DNA from: Piezodorus guildinii
Taxonomy: Eukaryota > Arthropoda > Insecta > Hemiptera > Pentatomidae
Reading direction: 5' to 3'
Length of the DNA: 64,000 nt
Assembly: GCA_023052935.1 (NCBI GenBank)
Contig: CM041293.1
Location: forward strand, 168,227,341 to 168,291,340
This document shows positions 11,101 through 21,110 of the stretch, in pieces. Under the pieces are notes generated by a model that was not told the DNA's origin, searched no databases, and worked only from the letters and a program-made list of their open reading frames with translations. The position numbers and the translations under genes are program-made. How positions within the stretch are numbered: position 1 is the first letter of the stretch; every line of letters starts with the position of its first letter.

Positions 11101-11953
11101 TTGGGTTGTTTCACATGAAATGTCCGTTTTTATAGTTTCTGAAATAAATAAAGGATTTTGCAGGTCTCTGTTGTTTTCTTCTGAATGTTTACATATTTAA
11201 AGTAAACAGTTACTAATCATCTACCTTTGTATTATAAACATTAGCTTCCCAATCAATTACCCACTTTTTACTATACCTCCAAATATGAACATGGAAACAC
11301 GCGATTTTCCAGTAATATTTTGTACGAGTTTAAACTCGGCCATTCAGCAGCTTAGGCCGCTAGAAATATTTGCAAGGCGTTTGGGGAAGGGAGTGTTAAT
11401 GAACAGTCCATTCGCCGTTGGTTTGCTAAGTTTTCAGCTGGGAATACCGACTTGGAAAACTTGCACCGAGGAAGACCTCCGTGACCCCTACCAAACAGTT
11501 AAAGAACTCAGCACAACTAAATGTAACTAAGTGTATTGGGAAAGTTAAAAAGCTCGATACATGGGTACCTGAGCGGCAGCAAGACCCCATGTTTCAAAAC
11601 ATACCGTGCAAAAATTGAAAGTACTGAGCTACGAAGTTCTTCTGCACCCACTATATTCTCCCGACTTGTATCCAACAGATTACAACCTGTTATTGCTGTT
11701 CTGGAATTTAGACAGCTTAGTCAAAGGAAATTTTTTTGAAAATGATGATTAAGTGAAAAGTGCGTTTTCAGATTTTGTTTCACTTCAAAGCTCAGAGCTT
11801 TTCAGTTCGGGGATAAAAAAGTTGGTGTCACGTTGAGAAAAATGTGTAGAAAAAGAAGGTAAATACTTCGAATAAAATTATCTTGTTTTCATATCGTATT
11901 TTTAATGAAAATCCTTTACCTTGAAAACGGACATTTCATGTGACACAACACAA
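11101..11953 (+). mobile_element. mariner-like element, family Mar-A copy 2
   Basis: This is the best-ended copy: TTGGGTTGTTTCACATGAAA at 11,101 and the inverted TTGGGTTGTGTCACATGAAA ending at 11,953, with TA on both sides (11,099-11,100 and 11,954-11,955). At 853 bp it lacks the central transposase region. It sits inside the CR1-like LINE. Confidence 0.95.
11285..11875 (+). pseudogene. mariner transposase, internally deleted
   Basis: It starts MNMETRDFPVIF and carries the helix-turn-helix region. The C-terminal part is readable across frames: 'RPHVSKHTVQKL', then 'YSPDL', the LDSLVKGNFFENDD-like block, and the ending EKEGKYFE before the stop at 11,873. The deletion joins DLTERQQ directly to the RPHV motif, removing the first two catalytic aspartates; the third, in the YSPDL..TDY block, remains. 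Frameshifts also occur. Confidence 0.9.
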
Positions 11954-11978
11954 TACTTACGGCGGTTGGAAGGGTATA

Positions 11979-13190
11979 GGAATGCTCCTTCACACAACGT
12001 ACTAATTAATCAAAACGACACATATTATTTTTTCAGTTTTATATCGTCTCTGTTCTTTTCTATTTTGTTAATATCAATAATCACCTGTAATAGTTACAAT
12101 TATTACATTATTTTCGCTATGATGAATATTTCATTCAAAGCACCTAATAACATAAAAAAAATCTGAAACTTTGTTAACCAATGGTCAACGAATGAACGAA
12201 ATAGAAAAGCAAGAACGTAAAATTCTTAGGATAATTTCTTTGACCATTATTAAGAGCGGCATTCGGATGGGAAGATACTATGACAAAAACCTATAGGAAA
12301 CGCCGAACTAAGTTTTACAGACGTATTTGTAGGATGGAAGTCTTGTGAATGACAAAGAGTAAGTGGGCGGCTGAAAAAGGTCGAGAAGGAGTAACAACTG
12401 ATGGATATCGGAAATTGTGAAGACATCGCTAAACGCCAAAATAAAATCAAAAATACGAAACTTGAGAAAACAATCTTGCTCGAAACTGAAAAAAGGGGCC
12501 AGATGAAAGGGAAAAGTAGAATTTTAGGGGATAGAGAAGAAGGCAGAGAGGAATAATATAAAATCGAGAATTCAGGTTTAATCGCTCTATTTTTTTAAAG
12601 AGATAGTGAGGGGCAGAGGGCATTGTCATACAAAATTTAAACAGCACTAAAAATATATAATTTAACGTAAAAAAATATTAAACATTTTATTTGAAAATCC
12701 GGTATATTTCGATATGTTATCAAATTAAATACGAGTTGTTGTTATGTATTATCCAGATTAAACGTCGTGCTGATTAGAGTAATGAGAGAATTTATAAAGA
12801 GCTTTTTAAATTTTATATTTGAATACGTTTGCGAGGGAAAAGGATTGAATAAAATTCAATATACATCTAATTCGCCTGAAAAGGACGATATTATGCTAGC
12901 ATGAACCCCAGACTAAGGTATTAAACTAATTATTAATTCTTAGAACTGAAGGGTTACCAGCAAAACCACACTTGTCGGAAACTCCGAATTTCAGGAAAAT
13001 TATCAAGGAGGCACAACCTAATCCAATAAATTACTACTTGATTCATTTATTTGCTTTAAAATCTTAATCCTTTAAATGTTATCTAAATGGAAACAAATTA
13101 TATTCTCTAGCTGGGAAGAGAATTATTAATTAAACAATAGTGCTATTTTAGCATATTATTTTCAATGATGAACCTTTGTAATTCGAAAAA
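11979..13190. other. AT-rich DNA with a possible LINE relic at 12,190-12,340
   Basis: On the plus strand, 12,197-12,330 reads in shifting frames as EKQERKILRIISLTIIKSG and then KRRTKFYRRICRM, resembling the ERKILR...G...R and RLKFYGHLCRM blocks after the RT of many LINEs. It is too decayed to classify. The remainder (12,650-13,190) shows nothing. Confidence 0.4.
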
Positions 13191-14000
13191 TCTGGTGCGG
13201 GCAACACACGACTTTCACTTACCTCCATTTTAAAAATCAATGAAACCATTAAAGAAATAATTAAATGGAATTTATATAGAAACATGTGTTTTATTAAAAA
13301 ATCGATTATATTATTATTTAAAATAATCAGTCAGTTTTATCTTATTTTTATCACTCCCTATTAACTTTTAAAAGCTTGAGTATAAGATAATATTTTTTCT
13401 AAAATCTTTAGCTTTCGAACGGTATTTTATACGTGTATATTACTGTTCTTATGTTCAAAAACAAAAAAATGCATTAAAAAACTATTTTTTCAGTTTTCTC
13501 CTTTAGTTAGATATCGAATTCGTTCAACTTATATATTTATGTGTTTTTCATCGGTGGTAACAAGATAATGTATTTATTTTTATAAAATCTACAAAATTAA
13601 AGGTACTCAGAATAAAAAATAAATGATATTAAAGCCCATCAAATTTGACATCGATATAGCGAGTTTAATCAAAATCGTCGGAACCGTTTTCGAGAAAATT
13701 GAAAAAGGTGCAAAATTCATGGTATAAAGTGGCTCTTCTGGTAAGCTCATTTTGATGAAATAGGTTTTGTTATGTCTCGGACGTATATTTGTCTTAAATA
13801 TGAATTTCAGTTTCATAGGACTTACCGTTTCCGCCCGGGAGCTACCACACACATACACTCACACAGACACACACACACACACAGACCTTCTTGTGGGACT
13901 TGGTTATTTGGACTCAGGGGACCCTAAAACGTGTATTACCGTTGAAAACTGGAATTCGAAAATGTTCACGATCGCAATACTTCCCCTTACTATATATAGT
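13191..14000 (+). repeat. family A repeat, full-length copy
   Basis: This is the reference copy. It starts TCTGGTGCGGGCAACACACG after a run of A and ends 'cacgatcgcaatacttcccc' then 'ttactatatatagtaa'. It holds a CA-rich tract (13,845-13,886). No inverted ends and no meaningful reading frame are visible. Other copies or fragments: 138, 14,280 (split), 21,111(-), 23,530, 29,868(-), 44,890, 54,890(-), 57,068, 58,526 (split), 61,382. Confidence 0.85.
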
Positions 14001-14071
14001 AATTGAAAGTAAAAATGTACAAATACATAGACAATTTTAAAGATATTTTACTGTTATTGTAGTTGGTCAAG

Positions 14072-14075
<4 letters not shown>

Positions 14076-14161
<86 letters not shown>
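14076..14161. repeat. A-run followed by (AT)n microsatellite
   Basis: About 29 A residues (14,076-14,104) run directly into about 28 AT dinucleotides. Confidence 0.95.
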
Positions 14162-14163
<2 letters not shown>

Positions 14164-14279
14164 TTTTTCGTTTATTTGACTTGTTATTCACTTATTACTC
14201 GATTATTATGAGTAAGACGCATTATGGTATAAGTACCTTGAAAAATTGAACTAAATTAATATAGTGAAAATCAGTATAA

Positions 14280-14845
14280 GAATTTTTTAATACAGTTAGA
14301 TATGAAAAAAGTAAAAGCATTAATTACTTTTTATTTCAATATTAACATGTTCTTTGCTAAATAATCTATTAAATTATTATTTTACAACGTTGTTTATATG
14401 ATAATATTTTTGTTCTAAAATACTAAACTTTCGAATGGTATATTGTTACGTCTATGTTATTATTCTTTTGTCTAATAGACTAAAAATTAAATACAATAAT
14501 AATTTTGCTCTTTTCTCCTTTGGTAGTTTATTTAATTCGTTCATCTTACATATTTTTCGGTCTATGCTAACAAGATGATTAGTAATTTTGTTTTCAATTC
14601 TATAATTAAAGGTGCATTATAGATTTTTTATCGGCATTTTCGCCCTGTCAGACTATTTCAATCCAAATGAAACCTGAATTGTATCAAAGCCCATTCAATT
14701 TCACACCGACATACCGAGTTTAATCATAATCGTTAGAGATTTTTTCGAGAAAATCTTTTATATAATTGCAACACGCATGGTATAAAGTAGAACTTTATGT
14801 CGGCCTATTTGGGTAAAAACGTTGCAGTAACATCTCAGATATATA
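14280..14845 (+). repeat. family A repeat, left part of a split copy
   Basis: It aligns by eye to the central part of family A ('ttcgaatggtat', 'gtcagactatttcaatccaa', 'aaagcccattcaatttca', 'catctcag') and breaks at 14,845, where the foldback composite starts. The rest of the same copy resumes at 18,848. Confidence 0.85.
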
Positions 14846-14848
14846 GCA

Positions 14849-15019
14849 TTTCCAAGTCAAATTCAACCTTTTCCAAGTCAAATTCAACCTTTTCCAAGTC
14901 AAATTCAACCTTTTCCAAGTCAAATTCAACCTTTTCCAAGTCAAATTCAACTTTTTCCAAGTCAAATTCAACCTTTTCCAAGTCAAATTCAACCTTTTCC
15001 ATTTCAAATTCAACCTTTT
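14849..15019 (+). repeat. 21-bp minisatellite, left arm
   Basis: Eight copies of a 21-bp unit (TTTCCAAGTCAAATTCAACC plus T), with variation in the last copy. The unit is a multiple of three with no stops in the read frames, so both strands show spurious heptad-repeat frames. Confidence 0.97.
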
Positions 15020-15292
15020 TCGATTACAATAAAATAATAAAAATCAAATTAACATGATTTTATGTTTTAATGGTTATTTTAATTACACCTTGTGTTTTTA
15101 ACCCTTGTGGCTTGTTAAATGTTCCCAGGGGCCTTTCTACATACAATTAGTCACGAATATAATAAGAAGTATAACCGATACTTTAATTTTAAGACATTTG
15201 CGATACAAGGTCTGGTAGTCGGATTAGCGGGATTCGTTTTATTTTAGTTTTATAAACGCTGGCAAAAATATTATCAATAGAGGTTTATTTTA
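15020..15292 (+). repeat. foldback left arm, unique block
   Basis: It is the inverted complement of 18,405-18,684 with few differences. Landmarks are 'cacaaggtgtaattaaaa' (inverted) and 'tctggtagtcggattagcgg'. No gene is present. Confidence 0.95.
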
Positions 15293-15715
15293 ACTTTTTC
15301 GTATTTATTGGATAGTAGGCTCAGCAGATGCGTTCCCAAAGGTTTGTTACCGATTATACTATTAATTTTAATCGCGCTCGCTCAAATATGGGTTTATTAT
15401 AACTTTTTCGTATTTATTGGATACAAGGCTCAGTAGCTGCGTTCCCAAAGGTTCGTTACCGACTACACTATTAATTTTAATCGCGCTCGCTCAAATATGG
15501 GTTTATTATAACTTTTTCGTATTTATTGGATACAAGGCTCAGTAGCTGCGTTCCCAAAGGTTCGTTACCGATTATACTATTAATTTTAATCGCGCTCGCT
15601 CAAATATGGGTTTATTATAACTTTTTCGTATTTATTGGATACAAGGCTCAGTAGCTGCGTAACCAAGGACTCGTTACAGATTATACTATTAATTTTAATT
15701 ATGCTAACTCAAGTA
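15293..15715 (-). repeat. 109-bp satellite, left set (about 4 units)
   Basis: Units recur at exactly 109 bp (for example 'actttttcg' at 15,402, 15,511 and 15,620). They face opposite to the units right of 15,951. All are of the 'gttcgttaccga' type. Confidence 0.97.
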
Positions 15716-15950
15716 GAGGTTTATCAAATAAGAATGAATGGAAGAAAAAGAAACTCCAAAATATTAACCTAAAAGATAACTTACTATCCTGAAAAAAAGA
15801 TAAGCGGTAACCCAATACATGAAAAATTACAAAAAACACGAAATAAACATACATTAGACCAACTGACTAAAAAAACATTAACACATTCACTAACAAAACT
15901 CCCGAAACACAAATACAGAAATTAGCATAGAAAAGAAACACGAATTTATA
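15716..15950. other. foldback core
   Basis: This AT-rich, non-repetitive stretch lies between the two opposite-facing satellite sets. Its right part (from 15,881) is copied again at 17,117. No open frame of interest is seen. Confidence 0.75.
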
Positions 15951-18404
15951 ATAAACCCATAATTGAGCGAGCGCGATAACAATTAATAGTGTAATCGGTA
16001 ACGAACCTTTGGAAACGCAGCTACTGAGCCTAGTATCCAATAAATACGAAAAACTTATAATAAACCCATATTTGAGCGAGCGCACGAATAATTAATAGAA
16101 TTGTCAGGAAAGAACCCCCCGTAACGCAGCAACTGAGCCTAGTATCCAATAAATACGAAAAAGATATAATAAACCCATATTTGAGTGAGCGCACGAATAA
16201 TTAATAGACTGGTGGGGAAAGAACCTCCCGTAACTCAGCTACTGAGCCTTGTATCCAATAAATACGAAAAAGTTATAATAAACCCATATTTGAGCGAGCG
16301 CTATTGAAATTAATAGTGTAGTCGGTAACGAACCTTTGGGAACGCAGCTACTGAGCCTTGTATCCAATAAATACGAAAAACTTATAATAAACCCATATTT
16401 GAGCGAGCGCACGAATAATTAATAGAATTGTCAGGAAAGAACCCCCCGTAACGCAGCAACTGAGCCTAGTATCCAATAAATACGAAAAAGATATAATAAA
16501 CCCATATTTGAGTGAGCGCACGAATAATTAATAGACTGGTGGGGAAAGAACCTCCCGTAACTCAGCTACTGAGCCTTGTATCCAATAAATACGAAAAAGT
16601 TATAATAAACCCATATTTGAGCGAGCGCTATTGAAATTAATAGTGTAGTCGGTAACGAACCTTTGGGAACGCAGCTACTGAGCCTTGTATCCAATAAATA
16701 CGAAAAAGTTATAATAAACCCATATTTGAGCGAGCGCACGAATAATTAATAGAATTGTCGGGAAAGAACCCCCCGTAACGCAGCTACTGAGCCTTGTATC
16801 CAATAAATACGAAAACGTTATAATAAACCCATATTTGAGCGAGCGCTATTGAAATTAATAGTGTAGTCGGTAACGAACCTTTGGGAACGCAGCTACTGAG
16901 CCTTGTATCCAATAAATACGAAAAAGTTATAATAAACCCATATTTGAGCGAGCGCTATTGAAATTAATAGTGTAGTCGGTAACGAACCTTTGGGAACGCA
17001 GCTCCTGAGCCTTGTATCCAATAAATACGAAAAAGTTATAATAAACCCATATTTGAGCGAGCTCTATTGAAATTAATAGTGTAGTCGGTAACGAACCTAA
17101 TGAATGAACCTAACGAACACATTCACTAACAAAACTCCCGAAACACAAATACAGAAATTAGCATAGAAAAGAAACACGAATTTATAATAAACCCATAATT
17201 GAGCGAGCGCGATAACAATTAATAGTGTAATCGGTAACGAACCTTTGGAAACGCAGTACTGAGCCTAGTATCCAATAAATACGAAAAACTTATAATAAAC
17301 CCATATTTGAGCGAGCGCACGAATAATTAATAGAATTGTCAGGAAAGAACCCCCCGTAACGCAGCAACTGAGCCTAGTATCCAATAAATACGAAAAAGAT
17401 ATAATAAACCCATATTTGAGTGAGCGCACGAATAATTAATAGACTGGTGGGGAAAGAACCTCCCGTAACTCAGCTACTGAGCCTTGTATCCAATAAATAC
17501 GAAAAAGTTATAATAAACCCATATTTGAGCGAGCGCTATTGAAATTAATAGTGTAGTCGGTAACGAACCTTTGGGAACGCAGCTACTGAGCCTTGTATCC
17601 AATAAATACGAAAAAGTTATAATAAACCCATATTTGAGCGAGCGCACGAATAATTAATAGAATTGTCGGGAAAGAACCCCCCGTAACGCAGCTACTGAGC
17701 CTTGTATCCAATAAATACGAAAAAGTTATAATAAACCCATATTTGAGCGAGCGCTATTGAAATTAATAGTGTAGTCGGTAACGAACCTTTGGGAACGCAG
17801 CTACTGAGCCTTGTATCCAATAAATACGAAAAAGTTATAATAAACCCATATTTGAGCGAGCGCACGAATAATTAATAGAATTGTCGGGAAAGAACCCCCC
17901 GTAACGCAGCTCCTGAGCCTTGTATCCAATAAATACGAAAAAGTTATAATAAACCCATATTTGAGCGAGCTCTATTGAAATTAATAGTGTAGTCGGTAAC
18001 GAACCTTTGGGAACGCAGCTACTGAGCCTTGTATCCAATAAATACGAAAAAGTTATAATAAACCCATATTTGAGCGAGCGCACGAATAATTAATAGAATC
18101 GTCGGGAAAGAACCCCCGTAACGCAGCTACTGAGCCTTGTATCCAATAAATACGAAAAAGTCATATTAAAACCATATTTGAGCGAGCGCGATTAAAATTA
18201 ATAGCGTATTCGGTAACGAACCTTTGGGAACGCAGCAACTGAGCCTAGTATCCAATAAAAACGAAAAAGTTACCTGCAGCTACTGATCCAATAAATACGA
18301 AAAAGTTATAATAAACCCATATTTGAGCGAGCGCGATTAAAATTAATAGTATAATCGGTAACGAACCTTTGGGAACGCATCTGCTGAGCCTACTATCCAA
18401 TAAA
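15951..18404 (+). repeat. 109-bp satellite, right set (about 22 units)
   Basis: Tandem units of about 109 bp share 'tatccaataaatacgaaaaa' and 'aacccatatttgagcgagcg'. At least three variants occur: a ('ctattgaaattaatagtg'), b ('acgaataattaatagaattg') and c ('acgaataattaatagactgg'). They form an a-b-c order near 16,297-16,700. A block starting at 15,881 repeats at 17,117, an offset of 1,236 bp. Frames read across it are satellite artefacts. Confidence 0.97.
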
Positions 18405-18684
18405 TAAGAAAAAGTTAAAATAAACCTCTATTGATAGTATTTTTGCCAGCGTTTATAAAACTAAAATAAAACGAATCCCGCTAATCCGACTACCAGACCT
18501 TGTATCGCAAATGTCTTAAAATTAAAGTATCGGTTATACTTCTTATTATATTCGTGACTACCTATATGTAGAAAGGCCCCTGGGAACATTTAACAAGCCA
18601 CAAGGGTTAAAAACACAAGGTGTAATTAAAATAACCATTAAAACATAAAATCATGTTAATTTGATTTTTATTATTTTATTGAAA
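18405..18684 (-). repeat. foldback right arm, unique block
   Basis: Inverted complement of 15,020-15,292; paired positions sum to about 33,708 throughout, so there are almost no indels between the arms here. Confidence 0.95.
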
Positions 18685-18838
18685 TCGAAAAAGGTTGAAT
18701 TTGAAATGGAAAAGGTTGAATTTGACTTGAAAAAGGTTGAATTTGACTTGGAAAAGGTTGAATTTGACTTGAAAAAGGTTGAATTTGACTTGGAAAAGGT
18801 TGAATTTGACTTGGAAAAGGTTGAATTTGACTTGGAAA
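18685..18838 (-). repeat. 21-bp minisatellite, right arm
   Basis: Seven copies of the inverted 21-bp unit (GAAAAGGTTGAATTTGACTT plus G), with G/A variation at one position of the unit. Confidence 0.97.
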
Positions 18839-18847
18839 TGCTATATA

Positions 18848-19018
18848 TGCATTAAATATAAAAAAATTCAGTTTTGTGTGACTTTCCATTGTCGTGCTAA
18901 CCACACAGACATTTTTGCGGGACTTGGTTATTTAGACTCAGGGGATCCTGAAACGTGAATTTCCTTCGGAAACTGAAATTTGAAAAATTTCACGATCCCT
19001 AAACTTTCCCTTACTTTG
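18848..19018 (+). repeat. family A repeat, right part of the split copy
   Basis: It continues family A from where the left part stops: 'attcagttttgtgtgact', 'gggacttggttatttagact', 'tttcacgatccctaaact'. This shows the foldback composite inserted into a pre-existing family A copy. Confidence 0.88.
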
Positions 19019-20020
19019 TATATCTGTGCCAGTCTTGAATAAGTGGTTATGTCAAAATCTTTCATTTTACAGGGAAGCGACTTAATGTTTAACATAATAC
19101 CCGAAATAGATTCTTTCCACCTGAAATTTCTTCCACAAATAAGTTTTATTAAACGATTTAATACGACTTGAGACGGTCTGTGGGAGCAATACGTGGAGTT
19201 AACTCATTTTTGATATAACTCGAGTTATCTAGTTTTTCAGGAACGCCACAAATAGTTCATATATAAATAAGTAAAAGTAAATTTTTTTTAAGGCCTCTCA
19301 AATGGAGCTATTACTTCTTCAAATGAATAGAAAATAAATATGGAATAAAAAATCATTGTTCAATATTGATGCTGCTATTTTGCTAGTTTGTTTTCTTCAA
19401 TAAATTTACCTCCAATAATAATAAAGTATACATAAAAAAGTAAATATATTTGGGAGATTCACAATATATAATGAGAAATGTAGGGAAAGCCATATAATGC
19501 AGAGAATGAGAGGCGATCCACCTTTCTTGGCCCCGTGATAAATTTGATCTCATCAAGTCTATAGTTCCATTCTAGGCTGTACCCGTCGCGTCCACTGAGC
19601 CCTTACTCCGGTCGCGAATAAAGTGAAAAATATACATCTGGTTACAGAGTGGGTTCCGTTCCAACTCTTGTTTAGTCCAAGCGTTTTACTATATAGTCTT
19701 CCTCTAAATAATTATCCGACAGTTAGAAATGCACATCATAAACTAATTGCCTCTAATTAAATTTTGGATGTTGGGAAGAGGAAATGGAATGAAGCTTTGG
19801 GGGTTTTAATAGGAGTTCATACTACTTTATATAAAGAGGAAAGTACAGATATGTTAATCCCTTATTTGTTTGAACATTAATTTTAAGATTTTAATGCCCT
19901 TTCTAATATTTAACCTAACACTCTATATTTAATGTGGCTAGGCCAAATGATCCTGTTATAAGATTCGAAATTTTAGGACTTTTAATACTATTAAGTATAG
20001 ATTGTCTATGCTTTTTTGTT
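19019..20020. other. intergenic DNA, nothing recognised
   Basis: AT-rich sequence with a slightly GC-richer patch at 19,500-19,660; no repeat or coding match was noticed. Confidence 0.5.
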
Positions 20021-20262
20021 AACGTCCCTTTTATGCTGTATGGCTAATCGACGATGCTACAGTGGGGTCCAAATTTTGCCTTTCCAGGTTTTTTAGGACA
20101 GGATCTTTAACGAGTACTGACATCGCACAGGCTCGGGACCACCTTTGAATCCTCTAAAGGACGGCGTAACTGAATTATTAGTAACGTCCCATTTAAGAAA
20201 TACTAGGGCCACCGCGGGTTTGAACCGGACCATTGGCATAGTAAAGCTGTTATGCTAACATT
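20021..20262 (-). repeat. SINE-like repeat, family S3 copy 1
   Basis: It matches 48,130-48,372 over its length ('gctacagtgg', 'catcgcacaggctcgggacc', 'aaggacggc.taact', 'ccaccgcgggtttgaac'). On the minus strand the last block reads as a B-box-like 'gttcaaacccg', suggesting a tRNA-related head at the right end. Confidence 0.7.
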
Positions 20263-20469
20263 TACGTATGTTAGGTAAACAAATGCTTTAGTGTTATTTC
20301 TCAATAAATACAATTTATGATATATATTCATGCCTGTCATGAAGAGTTTATCCTTGGGATCATCAGTCCTTAGAGAAGAAGAGGATGTTCAATAATTGTA
20401 GGAATAATCACTTTCTATCAAGGGTAGAAGTAATAATTAAGAAAAATATTAATAAAATTACTGGAAGGA

Positions 20470-20590
20470 ATTAGTCGGTTGCGGTATTAAATAAAACAAC
20501 TAAGTAGTTAATATTTATTGTTTGCCAACGTTCGACCCCTTTGTGGGTCATCTCAGGGTGGAGGTGAGAAATGATGGCTTGTTGAGATGG
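20470..20590 (-). repeat. Penelope-type terminal repeat fragment
   Basis: The minus strand contains 'cctgagatgaccc...ggggtcgaacgttggc', a close variant of the hammerhead-like block at 23,931 and 25,517. The flanking 'aaggaattagtcgg...aataaaacaa' is also shared with 23,866. Confidence 0.6.
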
Positions 20591-21110
20591 AGATTAATAA
20601 CATGTTAGTTTATGGATGTATGACAATGTCTATTCATTTAAAGATTCGGTACTTTTCTGAAATCTGGTACTGTTAGAATAACGTAACTTGTACATACTGT
20701 AGGGGGCGACACTGAATCAATTAAACCCTACCTCGCTACAAAATTGCAAATAACGAGTTCATAGTTTATTAACTTACAATTCTTTTATTGCATAGTAAAC
20801 TTTCGTACAATGGCCGGATTGTGGAATTGGCGGATTGCATTGAGTTACTTCTTTTAAGCCTATTTTGTGTAGCTTCCATGCCAGTTTCTAGTAGGAAACC
20901 ATAACACCAACTGTCTTAAAAGGAAGTGGTATGTAAGTTGAAAACAACTCGCTACGAATCTATCGAAGGAGGAACTGAGCGTTTGCATTAGTTTCGTACG
21001 TTGACACGTGTCACCAGTGTTATCGAACGAAAAAGGCTTTGAGTTTATAGATGATATTGTAAATTATACATTCACTTACCTATAATGAAATATTGATAGA
21101 TTTATATATG
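20591..21110. other. intergenic DNA, nothing recognised
   Basis: Mixed AT-rich sequence; no match or open frame of note. Confidence 0.5.

Larger units (their letters stand above)
10300..11978 (-). mobile_element. CR1-like LINE 3' fragment, interrupted by a mariner
   Basis: The minus strand carries the C-terminal end of a LINE reverse transcriptase and a 3' UTR ending near 10,300 with 'gggactcatcccagaataa', paralleling the fragment at 56,014-56,600. A mariner at 11,101-11,953 splits it: the sequence up to 11,098 and from 11,954 joins into one homologous segment. A TA run (10,530-10,576) has expanded inside the 3' UTR. Confidence 0.75.
14846..18841. mobile_element. foldback-type composite element, 3,996 bp
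   Basis: From outside in, each end has GCATTTCC, a 21-bp minisatellite (8 copies left, 7 right), a unique block of about 270 bp, and 109-bp tandem units; the right end is the inverted complement of the left. Arms match base for base over long stretches and differ by one minisatellite unit. A short non-repetitive core (15,716-15,950) separates the opposite-facing satellite units. TATATA flanks both ends (14,840-14,845; 18,842-18,847), and the element interrupts a family A copy, so it behaves as a discrete insertion. Long inverted ends made of tandem repeats are the hallmark of Foldback/Galileo-type elements. No transposase is encoded, so it would have to be mobilised in trans. Confidence 0.85.

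Noticed and set aside
13767..14006. 79-codon plus-strand frame with a Thr-His repeat
   Set aside because: It reads through the CA tract of family A; other copies do not keep the frame.
15867..18083. Open frames reading MRSLKYGFII... on the minus strand
   Set aside because: They are satellite units read through; the same peptide recurs wherever the 109-bp unit recurs, and stops appear with unit variants.
15951..18404. Regularly spaced repeats resembling a CRISPR array
   Set aside because: The whole 109-bp unit is repeated with no unique spacers, in a eukaryotic transposon-rich context.
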